Assembly (NCBI GenBank): GCA_035315885.1
Contig: DATFXM010000029.1
Span: 1-32,554, forward strand
Direction: 5' to 3'
From: DATFXM01 sp035315885
Lineage (GTDB): Bacteria > Acidobacteriota > Blastocatellia > UBA7656
DNA length: 32,554 nucleotides
Shown in pieces: positions 1-7,516 of the stretch. Numbering within the stretch: position 1 is the first letter of the stretch; each line of letters starts with the position of its first letter. Under the pieces are notes generated by a model, which did no database searches, had not been told where the DNA came from, and saw only the letters and a list, made by a program, of their open reading frames with translations. A program made the translations under genes and the position numbers.

Positions 1-2
1 TA

Positions 3-725
3 GGGGCGCAGGTTACACCCGAGCAGGCAGATCAACTTCTGATTCAGGACTCGGTGATCGGGCCGCGAATAAAAGAACGAGTAGCTAAGGGGCGGAAGGC
101 AACAGGTCATACACACGAACTCGACACGCTCGAGTATCTTCAAACGGCGAAGGACGAAGTTTACGGAGAGGCAATAAATCCGAGGACGCAAAGGGAGTAC
201 ACGCTTGCCGATATCTCGTACGACATGATGTACGCCGGAGGATTTCAGGAGGGTTCGGAGATCTACCTGCACCGTCCCGGTGAGGAGCGCTATCTCGACC
301 TCGTACAAAATGGCCAGCACTTTCCAATCGCAGTTCCTTCCACGCGGCACCCGGCTACTATTGTCCACGAGACCATCCACTTGTATGGCAGTGACGCGTG
401 GAAGAACCTGCTTGCGCGTCCTGGTAATGAAGGCGCAACGGAGTTCTTCACGCGGCACCTTCTCTCGAAGCAAGAGAATCCCGGCGTGGAAGACGGCGCA
501 ACAGTATTCAAGCGGGACTCCTATCCGCAGGAGTTTGAAGCGACGCAATGCCTGGTCAAGAAATCAAGCATCGAACTCCTGGCCGATGCTTATTTTCTGG
601 GCAAGATCGAGCCGCTGAGGCAGAAAGTCGGAGCGGCGAATTTCGACGCTTGGGTTGCTGCGATGAAGGTGAAGAACTTCAACGCGGCCCACGCTGCACT
701 GGGTTGCGCCCCTCCGAAGGGATGA
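3..725 (+). CDS. Zincin-like metalloprotease domain protein, 5'-truncated by the window edge
   Basis: The frame is open from base 3, so the N-terminus lies outside the window; a GTG at 54 is only an internal candidate start. Counting from that GTG, residues 105-109 are HETIH, an HExxH zinc site, in the context TIVHETIHLYGSDAW. It is followed 16-20 residues later by NEGATEFFTRH, whose glutamates (126 or 130) could be the third zinc ligand, as in gluzincins. The C-terminal part (about 165-223) is alpha-helical in character. Such HExxH...NEG domains occur at the C-terminus of large secreted or phage-tail-like-system cargo proteins (DUF4157-like), but with the N-terminus missing the delivery route cannot be judged. 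The gene is convergent with the next one and its stop codon abuts a long inverted repeat. The zincin assignment is fairly sure; the substrate and role are unknown. Confidence 0.6.
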   Translation, partial: GAQVTPEQADQLLIQDSVIGPRIKERVAKGRKATGHTHELDTLEYLQTAKDEVYGEAINPRTQREYTLADISYDMMYAGGFQEGSEIYLHRPGEERYLDLVQNGQHFPIAVPSTRHPATIVHETIHLYGSDAWKNLLARPGNEGATEFFTRHLLSKQENPGVEDGATVFKRDSYPQEFEATQCLVKKSSIELLADAYFLGKIEPLRQKVGAANFDAWVAAMKVKNFNAAHAALGCAPPKG

Positions 726-972
726 GAGGATGAGGAGAGAAAGGGCGAAGGGGCGACGCGGAGACGCGGAGAGGAGGGACGCGGTGACGCGGAGAGAAGG
801 GGCGAAGGGCCGACGAGGAGACATCGAGAAGCGGTGATTTTTCTGGGTTTCACGAAATTACCACCAAAGAATTTATCTGGGTCGGCCATGCGCCCTTCGC
901 CCATTCGCCCCCTTCTCTCCGCGTCTCCACGACCCTCCTCTCCGCGTCTCCCCTTCGCCCTTCCCCTCATCC
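724..972. repeat. Long imperfect inverted repeat built from GACGCGGA octamers
   Basis: The left arm (about 724-814) contains GACGCGGAGACGCGGAGAG-type octamer repeats. The right arm (about 889-972) is its near reverse complement (CTCTCCGCGTCTCC units), and the loop is about 75 bp. The arms align over roughly 80 bases with few mismatches. The element sits exactly between two convergent genes, and its right arm includes the TGA stop (967-969) of the sigma-54 activator. A long RNA hairpin acting as a bidirectional terminator is plausible, but there is no T-tract. Confidence 0.75.
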
Positions 973-2385
973 CCCTTCATTCACGAGGCCTGCTTTAAAC
1001 TTCGTTGCGTCTATGTCGTGTTTTCGAAGCAGTTCAAAGAAGGCCCGGCGATTTTTCTTCGCCGCCTCTGCAGCGCGAGTGATGTTTCCCTTGTGCACCG
1101 CCAATAGAGTCTGGATATAAGCTTTCTCGAAGCTCGCGACTACGCCCGCCTTCGCCTCTTGCAATGACTGTTCAGCCGGCGCTGAAGAATGGCCGGCAAG
1201 CTTGATGTCGCCCGCCGTCACCATTCTCCCTCTTGCGAAGATTGTCGCCCGCTCGATCACGTGCTCGAGCTCGCGCACGTTACCCGGCCATTGATGTGCC
1301 ATCAGTACTGTCAACGCGTCGGGAGATATCTGATCGACTCTACTCTCAAACTCCTGCGAATACTTTTTCAGGAAATGTTTCGCGAGTAGAGGTATATCCT
1401 CGCGTCGCTCTCGAAGCGCCGGCATCCGGAGCGTCAAAACGCTCAGCCGATAGTAAAGGTCCTGCCGTAGCCTGCCGACACTCACCGCCTCCTCGAGGTT
1501 CGAGTTGGTCGCCGCGATTACCCTCACGTCGGCCTGTCGCACTCGCGAAGAACCGAGAGGCCGGTACTCTTTCTCCTGCAGAAAGCGGAGCACCTTGACC
1601 TGCGCGATCAGCGGCAGGCTGTCGATTTCATCCAGCATCAGAGTCCCACCTTCGGCTTCGCCCACAAGCCCCTGTTGTGAAGTGGCGGCGCCGGTGAATG
1701 CGCCTCGCTCGTGTCCGAAAAGCTCGTTCTCGACGAGGTCCGTCGGGATCGCACCGCAATTTATCGCCACGAACGGTTTGCCGGTTCGGTTACTCAAATA
1801 ATGGATTGCGCGCGCACAAAGCTCTTTGCCCGTACCTGTCTCGCCCGTAATCAACACCGTCGCATTACATCGCGCCAGTAGCGGAATCGATTTCACTTCC
1901 TCAATGAAGGTTGAACTTTGACCTATCAGATTTCGCTGCCAGACCGCCTGCTTCAGTGAGCTCACAAGTGATTTGTCGTCGTCGCGCGGATGAAGGAAGC
2001 TCAATACGTGGGCGCCTGAACCTGAAGCCTCTAGTTTTAGTGCGATTGCGTTATCAGCGCCTGCCTTCAATACCTCTAGAATGCCTTTCTGATCGTCGGC
2101 TTCGGTCACCGCAACGACCCGGCTTTGCGGCGCGGCGGCCTTCAACTGGGGAAGGATCTGGCACGCCTCGGCGGCGCGTTTCGAAGGCCATAATAAAAGG
2201 ATGGCGCTCGGGTTTATGTCGCGAAGCAGTTGCGACCACTCCGCGGGCGACGCGGGCTGAGGAGTATCGGCCACCCGGAACACGTGTGCACGCAAGTCTG
2301 GTATTGAGTCAAGTAGTTTTTGTAACTGGCCCGCAAAATTACGGGTCGGGTACAGATCCAGCAGAAAGACGGCGGCCTCTTTCAT
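967..2385 (-). CDS. Sigma-54-dependent transcriptional activator with degenerate receiver domain
   Basis: This is a 472-residue bacterial enhancer-binding protein that would remodel RNA polymerase-sigma-54 closed complexes using ATP. Domains in order: a receiver-like fold at 1-130, an AAA+ domain at about 150-385, and a Fis-type helix-turn-helix at about 425-465 (NITRAAEAAKKNRRAFFELL). Visible motifs are Walker A GETGTGKE (181-188), the sigma-54 contact loop GAFTGA (228-233), Walker B LMLDEID (249-255), and arginine-finger regions LRQDLYYRL and LRERREDI. The receiver region has AILLLWPSK where the phospho-accepting aspartate should sit, so ordinary phosphorelay control looks lost. No histidine kinase gene is adjacent. 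The ATG at 2385 is the obvious start, preceded by a weak GGAG. The stop lies inside the flanking inverted repeat. Confidence 0.95.
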   Translation of the reverse strand: MKEAAVFLLDLYPTRNFAGQLQKLLDSIPDLRAHVFRVADTPQPASPAEWSQLLRDINPSAILLLWPSKRAAEACQILPQLKAAAPQSRVVAVTEADDQKGILEVLKAGADNAIALKLEASGSGAHVLSFLHPRDDDKSLVSSLKQAVWQRNLIGQSSTFIEEVKSIPLLARCNATVLITGETGTGKELCARAIHYLSNRTGKPFVAINCGAIPTDLVENELFGHERGAFTGAATSQQGLVGEAEGGTLMLDEIDSLPLIAQVKVLRFLQEKEYRPLGSSRVRQADVRVIAATNSNLEEAVSVGRLRQDLYYRLSVLTLRMPALRERREDIPLLAKHFLKKYSQEFESRVDQISPDALTVLMAHQWPGNVRELEHVIERATIFARGRMVTAGDIKLAGHSSAPAEQSLQEAKAGVVASFEKAYIQTLLAVHKGNITRAAEAAKKNRRAFFELLRKHDIDATKFKAGLVNEGG

Positions 2386-2847
2386 GCCTGATAACTCCGA
2401 CTATTCGAGGAAACTATCGAGAAACTACGTCGGCTTCGAGACCTTCTCACTTCGATGAGACTACATGAGGAAAACGTTTCAAGAACGAAAAGTAATCCTT
2501 CGTGCTGAGGGCGATCTGAACGACGTGTAAACGTAGCGTTGTGAGGATTGAATAAAACCAGTTAGTGACGCATGACCGCTTATCTTCGAACCATTATTAT
2601 CACACGTCACTTGTTGGTCGGTTGTAATATTCTCATTAAGAAAACACGTAATAATCGCAAAGTCTCGTTAGCCGATTCACCGTTCCCACTGGCCTTGCTG
2701 ACAACATCGGACTTCAAGTCCTATTCTCCACCCTGAGTCATGACGAAAGTAGGACGTTCTCCGATGCATTAATTAGAATTTAGTCGCGTCGGTTTTCTTG
2801 AACGACCTTCATGAGTAGAGAATACTCAGCGTTGCCCCTGCTTGGCG
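2386..2847. other. 462-bp gap without a recognisable gene
   Basis: This gap lies upstream of the sigma-54 activator and downstream of the L,D-transpeptidase gene. I see no convincing reading frame with a ribosome site, and no heptamer repeats. Bases about 2590-2660 are distinctly AT-rich compared with their surroundings and may hold the activator's promoter, but I find no clear -35/-10 pair and no good -24/-12 sigma-54 site. Confidence 0.5.
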
Positions 2848-4380
2848 CTATCGTGTTCTTCGTCGACGATCAGATGGAGGCGCCTGCAACCAGGTTGCCG
2901 AATCCATTCCGACCGGCGCGGGGTAGCCCTTGCCGCGGAGCGCCGCAACTTCGACTACCATTTCTCGAGCACCCTTCACCGTGCGCGTGACTTTGCCGCT
3001 TTTAGGCTGCTTCTTTGAGGTGTCCAGCCTGGTGGCCTCGATGGCCGCCCTCCCTGTCGCCTCCGCCTCTGGATTTTGGTCTCGAGATTTCACGCGAATC
3101 AGTGCGGCGACCTGCAGGCGAGCCGTCGAAGACGAATTTGATTTTTGACTTCGCGCTTCCTGATCGAGGTGGCCGCTCGCGTCACGTGACATTTCAACAA
3201 GTGCATGCTTGGCAGATTCGCGTTCGGACGGAGTCATATCCTCCACCCTGACTCCGTACTTCGAGAGTACCGCGCTCAAATTGTCTTCGGTGTTGGTGTC
3301 CATGTCATACACGTCGCGATAGATGTGAAGCTTGCCGTCTACAGGCACGATCGTGTCGTAGCGCAACTCAACCGGCACAGGAGTCTTCAACTTCACCTCT
3401 TTTGTTTGAGAGCGGTTCCTCTTGTACTGATCGACCTCCTCCGGTGTCAGGTTTGTGCCGCTCAATCTGGCAAGTTCCTGAACAAACTCGCGCATCTGCG
3501 CATCGGTCAGGCCTACGCAGCCATGCGAGGCGAAACCACCGATTTTTGCTGGAGCCTTCCCGCCATGGATAAGCGACGGAAGCCCTATTGGAATTTTTGC
3601 GATGCCGAGCGGATTAAGCTTGCTTCCGGCTTCAACTCTTTGTCCCGGCTTCACCTTTGTCGCGTCCTTCACCCACGGCGACTCCGGTGGTACCCACACC
3701 GGATTGAATATAATTGTGCGAGCCAATCGAACGCCGGTTGGCAGCGGGAATTCGGGATAACCGATTCCGACCTTGTAGCTCTTGATTAGCTGTCCGCGGT
3801 CAAAGACATCCAACCGATAAGCGGGCGCATTGACGACAACTCGAGTGTCTGAAGGTATCGGAGTCGGCGAAGGCTCGGGGACAACGATGCCGCCGCCGCC
3901 GGCCGAAACACTTTCGCTCCAGTATTGATTCACCAGCGTCGCAATCTCTTTTGTCTTGTCCGCGCCAACGATTGGTTCTACTTTCTCCGCGGCAGCCTTG
4001 CGTGCGCTGAAAGACGAAGAGTTCTTCGAGGGCTGTTCCGACGCGTGTTCCTGCGCGATGCTCTGCAGTCTTGATATCTGGTCATCGGAGAGTTGCAATC
4101 GAGTTTTCAGATCTTGAGTGAAGTTCTGGTTTGAGAGAAATGTTGCCAACACAGGAAGCGTAAACATTCTTGCGGCGGGCACAGCTACAGCTACGGAGCG
4201 ATTAGAGTTGACGTTCGACGAAGCTCTGGGCTGCGCGTTTTTGTTTTCGTTTCCATGGCGAGTTTCAGGCGTTTCACAACTAGTGGTCAGGAGAATCAGC
4301 GCAAGTGAAATCGCTGCCAGTGCGCGAGTGCCGGCGACCGATTTCACGAACGTGCAGTGTTGATTGTCTGGTGCGGCCAT
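2848..4380 (-). CDS. L,D-transpeptidase (YkuD family) lipoprotein
   Basis: The chosen ATG at 4380 has a GGAGG 8 bases upstream and avoids overlapping the upstream gene; the longer frame from 4449 lacks such support. The 510-residue product begins with a lipoprotein-type signal (hydrophobic 20-32, LLTTSC, Cys35). A helical region (70-160) containing LKTRLQLSDDQISRLQ resembles LTxxQ/Spy-like sensors, and a proline-rich hinge (168-177) follows. The YkuD catalytic domain spans about 178-310, with His272 (SLIHGG) and the motif SHGCVGL (His286, nucleophile Cys288). In the family the residue after HGCV is usually Arg; here it is Gly. The C-terminal 170 residues are charged and low in complexity. The expected role is 3-3 peptidoglycan cross-linking or attachment of proteins to the wall in the periplasm. 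It lies 26 bp downstream of an M23 peptidase gene, probably in the same operon. Confidence 0.9.
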   Translation of the reverse strand: MAAPDNQHCTFVKSVAGTRALAAISLALILLTTSCETPETRHGNENKNAQPRASSNVNSNRSVAVAVPAARMFTLPVLATFLSNQNFTQDLKTRLQLSDDQISRLQSIAQEHASEQPSKNSSSFSARKAAAEKVEPIVGADKTKEIATLVNQYWSESVSAGGGGIVVPEPSPTPIPSDTRVVVNAPAYRLDVFDRGQLIKSYKVGIGYPEFPLPTGVRLARTIIFNPVWVPPESPWVKDATKVKPGQRVEAGSKLNPLGIAKIPIGLPSLIHGGKAPAKIGGFASHGCVGLTDAQMREFVQELARLSGTNLTPEEVDQYKRNRSQTKEVKLKTPVPVELRYDTIVPVDGKLHIYRDVYDMDTNTEDNLSAVLSKYGVRVEDMTPSERESAKHALVEMSRDASGHLDQEARSQKSNSSSTARLQVAALIRVKSRDQNPEAEATGRAAIEATRLDTSKKQPKSGKVTRTVKGAREMVVEVAALRGKGYPAPVGMDSATWLQAPPSDRRRRTR

Positions 4381-4406
4381 AAATCTTGCCTCCGAATGTA
4401 CGCCAG

Positions 4407-5030
4407 CTATCTCATCAGCGGGTAAGGATTGATGCTGTCGCCACTCCAAATGTGTTTTGGATCTGTTATCGACCAGATCGCGAAATGCAGATGATAGTTT
4501 CCAGGCCCGGCATTGCCGGTGTCGCCTACGTATGCGAGGACGTCCCCTTGACGCACGCTCAGTCCCTCGGTGATGCCGGCTGCGTATTCATCAAGGTGAG
4601 CGTAATAGAGCACGATCCTTTGATCGTTGGTCAGTTGATAGAGAGTCTTGCCGCCGCGCTCGCTGTAGAAGAGTCTTTTGATCTCACCGTCGGCGGCGGC
4701 GAGCACGGCGCTATGTTTGGGTGCGGGAATATCGAGCGCGTTATGAACTCGCCCTTCGGAGCGCGCGTCGTTATAAGTGTCACGCAATTGATCGCGCTTG
4801 ATCCCGGCTACCGGGACAATCAGCTTGGGTGTCGTAATGAGTCCGGCAGCTGGCTCAGGATGTCTATCCGGGACTTTGGCGGGGATGATGTCGTTTGGTG
4901 AAGCCGCGACTGGTTGACGATCTGAGTTTATTGTCGCGATTCGCGGAGACGATCCGATTGCGAAGGCCAGCCAGACTGCGAGAATCGCAACAACGATGGA
5001 AATCAGAATGCGTAACAGTCTAAGAGTCAC
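4407..5030 (-). CDS. M23 (LytM-type) peptidoglycan endopeptidase family protein
   Basis: The 207-residue protein has one N-terminal membrane segment or uncleaved signal (about 6-26) and a C-terminal M23 domain. The zinc-site pattern is intact: HNALD (His96, Asp100), then YYAHLD (His145) and HLHF (His180, His182). Active M23 enzymes cleave peptide cross-links in peptidoglycan, and the full set of ligands suggests activity. The GTG start at 5030 has GAGG about 6 bases upstream. It precedes the L,D-transpeptidase gene by 26 bp on the same strand, so hydrolase and cross-linker are probably co-expressed for wall remodelling. Confidence 0.9.
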   Translation of the reverse strand: MTLRLLRILISIVVAILAVWLAFAIGSSPRIATINSDRQPVAASPNDIIPAKVPDRHPEPAAGLITTPKLIVPVAGIKRDQLRDTYNDARSEGRVHNALDIPAPKHSAVLAAADGEIKRLFYSERGGKTLYQLTNDQRIVLYYAHLDEYAAGITEGLSVRQGDVLAYVGDTGNAGPGNYHLHFAIWSITDPKHIWSGDSINPYPLMR

Positions 5031-5171
5031 GGGTTCCTCTCGATGGGGGTAAGCGCAAACCTCGTGCCTGCGGTGTTCGGCACGCGTGCGCTCAATCGAG
5101 GGTTAATTCGCGGTGAACAGGGCTCACGCGGATTGGATTAGAGAAGGCTTGCGTACTGGATTCGATCAGAG

Positions 5172-5753
5172 ATGTACGACTTTTTTGTGAATGCAGATCA
5201 ATCGACGCCGCGCTCGCCAACTCAGACGCTGAGCAGACTTCGCTGAAAGTGGATTTGCCCGATCACCGGCCAACGCCGCTCGAGGTATTGCTGGAGAAAG
5301 AAACAAACAAGCGGATGGATCTGCTGGTTGACGAGTTGTTGATGCAAATGAGAGGCGGTGCGAAACCGGCCTTACAGGTTTAGAAAGCTGATCGAAGTCG
5401 CGTGGCACTGCTACTTCAACCATACGTCGCCGACCCAGAGCTCGATCGCGGAAATGATGGGCATCTCCGACTCATTGGTCAGTCACTACCGGCGGATCTT
5501 CGATTCGCTGGTGCAGAAGCTCAACGTTACAGTTGACGAAATGTTGTTATTGGATAGCGCTTTGGAAAAGCTGCTGAGCGCTATCAAGGCGGAATTCGAA
5601 GCCGCTGATCCGAGACCTCAGTCTGCGCCGCGACAACGGCTGCGAAAAGCATACGAAGCCGAGTACCAAGAGGCCGCGGATTGCGTCATGGCAACTCAGC
5701 GCGAGTGCGAATGGAGAGCCTCGAGCGAGATCGCCCAAATGGCAACCGCTTAG
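5172..5753 (+). pseudogene. Frame-shifted remnant of a sigma-factor-like (region 4) DNA-binding protein
   Basis: Two overlapping coding stretches fit one protein. The frame ending at the TAG at 5381-5383 reads LPDHRPTPLEVLLEKE...VDELLMQMRGG with coding-like codon use. The frame from about 5358 to 5753 reads RNRPYRFRKLIEVAWHCYF, then a helix-turn-helix IAEMMGISDSLVSHYRRIF, then an acidic/arginine-rich tail. Deleting one G at about 5359-5360 joins them as MRGGRNRPYRFRK. The middle frame is open back to about 5117 but has no start codon; an ATG at 5172 is in a different frame, suggesting a second shift. No sigma region 2 is visible, so the N-terminus is missing or decayed. Known: sigma-70 region 4 is a helix-turn-helix contacting the -35 element. 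Whether this is decay, recoding or an assembly error cannot be settled here. Confidence 0.55.
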
Positions 5754-5804
5754 GCCTTTGTTCTGGTACTCTGGTTGAGCTTAGTTGAACGACCGAGGAG
5801 CAGT

Positions 5805-6260
5805 TTAGAGCGACCACTGACCCACGAATTTTCGTGTCTCTCCAGGTTGCACTACGACAATGTCGCCGAACGAGTCACCGAAGCGAGACAGCACCGATCC
5901 GTCTTCGCCGGTTAGCTCGATTTCGAATTCGGCGATGCCCGCCTCGTGCGCGGAGCGATTCGTAAACTCGCAGCAGATCCAGAGCCGATGCCCTGGCCGA
6001 AATGAAAACGGCCCGCCGGTATCGTACTCCATGCCCCAAACGACCTGGCCGTCGCCATCCATCAGCACCAGATTGTAGTGGGCGATTCGTAGCGAGGTGT
6101 CGACGACTTCTGGTTTCGGCTTCGCTTTGGTTACCCGCCGCAAAAGCGCATTGCTGGAATCGACTAGTCCGCGGCCCAGTCCACGGGTGAGGCCTACCGC
6201 GCCTTCGATTCTTTGGCGCAGGCTGAAGTTCGCCTCTATGCTCTCTCCATCGGATTTCAT
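5805..6260 (-). CDS. Hypothetical protein with beta-sandwich-like C-terminus, coupled to bactofilin
   Basis: I do not recognise the family of this 151-residue protein. There is no signal peptide or membrane segment. Residues about 55-151 alternate in a beta-strand pattern (LRIAHYNLVLMDGDGQVVWGMEYD, with ICCEFTNRSAHEAGIAEFEIEL further on), suggesting an Ig-like or C2-like sandwich. The N-terminal 50 residues are helical and basic. Its ATG overlaps the TGA of the bactofilin gene by 4 bases, so it is translationally coupled and probably works with the bactofilin polymer, for example as an accessory or adaptor. That role is inference from position only. Confidence 0.75.
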   Translation of the reverse strand: MKSDGESIEANFSLRQRIEGAVGLTRGLGRGLVDSSNALLRRVTKAKPKPEVVDTSLRIAHYNLVLMDGDGQVVWGMEYDTGGPFSFRPGHRLWICCEFTNRSAHEAGIAEFEIELTGEDGSVLSRFGDSFGDIVVVQPGETRKFVGQWSL

Positions 6261-6625
6261 CCCTGCCCTTTAGCCATAGCCTGAGAGGCCATCATTATTG
6301 CCGCATTGCACTCCGCTCCTTCTTCGATCAGGAGGACTGGCGTGGCAACCTCGCCGCCAACGCGAGCCGACTTATAAACCTCAATTCTCGACTTCGCTTT
6401 GACGTTGCCCCGAAACTTCCCCCTGATTACGCACACGCTCACATCCACCTGAGCGTCCACCTCTCCGGTAGCCTCAATTATCAGAGTGCCATCCTGTGAC
6501 GTAAGTGTGCCGGTCACCTTTCCCGAGACCTGAAGCTCGCCAGCAAACAGAAGATCGCCAGTTACCTCAACCCCGCGACCGATGATCGAGTCCGAACTGC
6601 TGCCATTGGTTTTCATAGGCTTCAT
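6257..6625 (-). CDS. Bactofilin (polymer-forming cytoskeletal protein)
   Basis: The 122-residue protein has the repetitive hydrophobic/glycine pattern of the bactofilin (DUF583) beta-helix: IIGRGVEVTGDLLFAGELQV, then GKVTGTLTS, GTLIIEATGEVDAQVDV, CVIRGKFRGNVKAKSRIEVY and KSARVGGEV. Short unstructured ends flank the core, as is usual in this family. Bactofilins self-assemble into nucleotide-independent filaments at the inner membrane and often act with M23 peptidases in shaping the wall; an M23 gene lies 1.2 kb away. The ATG at 6625 has GAGGG about 10 bases upstream; an ATG three codons later has no ribosome site. A candidate promoter and operator lie upstream at 6703-6740. Confidence 0.92.
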   Translation of the reverse strand: MKPMKTNGSSSDSIIGRGVEVTGDLLFAGELQVSGKVTGTLTSQDGTLIIEATGEVDAQVDVSVCVIRGKFRGNVKAKSRIEVYKSARVGGEVATPVLLIEEGAECNAAIMMASQAMAKGQG

Positions 6626-6702
6626 ATATCATCTGCCCTCGAGCAGAATGAGGACCGGGGGCGCAGTTGGTCTGCTCAGTTGGTTGTGAGGGATGGAGCA
6701 TT

Positions 6703-6740
6703 CTCGTAATCACCTCGTTACGAGCGCGGGAATCATAGCA
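6703..6740 (-). promoter_or_regulatory. Candidate extended -10 promoter with overlapping inverted-repeat operator
   Basis: On the minus strand TGCTATGAT (6732-6740) is an extended -10 element; the -35 position is poor. Immediately downstream, at the expected transcription start, is a perfect 7-bp inverted repeat with an 8-base loop (CTCGTAA at 6703-6709, TTACGAG at 6718-6724). The position, about 80 bases before the bactofilin start, suits a repressor site, but this is prediction from pattern alone. Confidence 0.35.
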
Positions 6741-6884
6741 CAAAAATTATCAGGAGGGGACACGTCGATCGGTAAACATCGGCTAAGATTTTCGTAATTA
6801 TCAAAAAAATTTTCGACCGCACGATGACAGCCCTCAGAGACGCGCGCCTGAGCCGATATCCTAACAGCGCACACTGCCATTCAC

Positions 6885-7244
6885 TCAATGTGAGCTTTGT
6901 AGTCCCATTGCAGTGGGGTGCTTGGGTTCGTACAAGCCAATCTCACCTCCACCCGGCAGCTTGATTCTGGTTATAGATCCCCACGGAGCTTCCTGTATGT
7001 CAGTAAACTGAACGCCCTTCTTTTCTAGTGCCGCCATCTCGCTCTCCAGGTCACTACACATTAAATACAATTCATGAGCGCCGTTTTCGTCGTCGGGATG
7101 AAACGCCAACTCCGCAGGTGGGAGCGCAAAGATCAGCCAGCCGTGACCGGCGTCAACCGACGAAAAACCCAGGACGTCTCTGAAAAACACGCGGTCCGCT
7201 TCGGCATCGGCACTGTAGATCACTGTGTGAGCACCTGAAATCAT
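6885..7244 (-). CDS. VOC superfamily (glyoxalase/bleomycin-resistance-like) protein
   Basis: The ATG at 7244 has an ideal GGAGGTG 7 bases upstream, so the longer frame from 7313 is rejected. The 119-residue product has the compact VOC pattern of paired beta-alpha-beta-beta-beta modules: an N-terminal strand with HTVIYSADAEADRVFFRDVLGF, then GWLIFALPPAELAFHPDD, and a second module YLMCSDLESEMAALEKKGVQF...IKLPGGGEIGLYEP. The first His, HELY and the C-terminal Glu (EIGLYEP) are at positions where VOC members bind a metal. The family includes glyoxalases, dioxygenases and drug-binding proteins; this one cannot be assigned a substrate. It appears monocistronic. Confidence 0.85.
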   Translation of the reverse strand: MISGAHTVIYSADAEADRVFFRDVLGFSSVDAGHGWLIFALPPAELAFHPDDENGAHELYLMCSDLESEMAALEKKGVQFTDIQEAPWGSITRIKLPGGGEIGLYEPKHPTAMGLQSSH

Positions 7245-7516
7245 AGAATCACCTCCGTATAAATGAGGGCTGCTGTTGCTTGCCAGTCCCAGCCCGATCA
7301 GTCCTTTGTTCAAGCCGGCAGTGAACTTGAATCGCGGTCGGTGCTAGCTTGTCGATCAGTTTATGCTGGGCTCGTTCGCGGGGCCAACCGCGAGATTCTG
7401 CAACCGCTTCGGGATTCCAACCCACTACTCGACACTCAGGGTGAGTTAACAAATTAGGTCCGCGCGGCACCCGCGAAGTGGTACCGCGATGATTCGTGAG
7501 AGCTTCGTTGAGCGGC

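Noticed and set aside
1911..2468. 185-codon plus-strand frame
   Set aside because: It is antisense to the sigma-54 activator, whose domains and motifs are unambiguous; its Arg/Ser/Pro-rich content is typical of a shadow frame.
2386..2847. Sigma-54 (-24/-12) promoter in the gap upstream of the activator
   Set aside because: TGGC and TTGC-like words occur but without the required spacing.
3205..3789. 194-codon plus-strand frame
   Set aside because: It is antisense to the YkuD catalytic domain of the L,D-transpeptidase.
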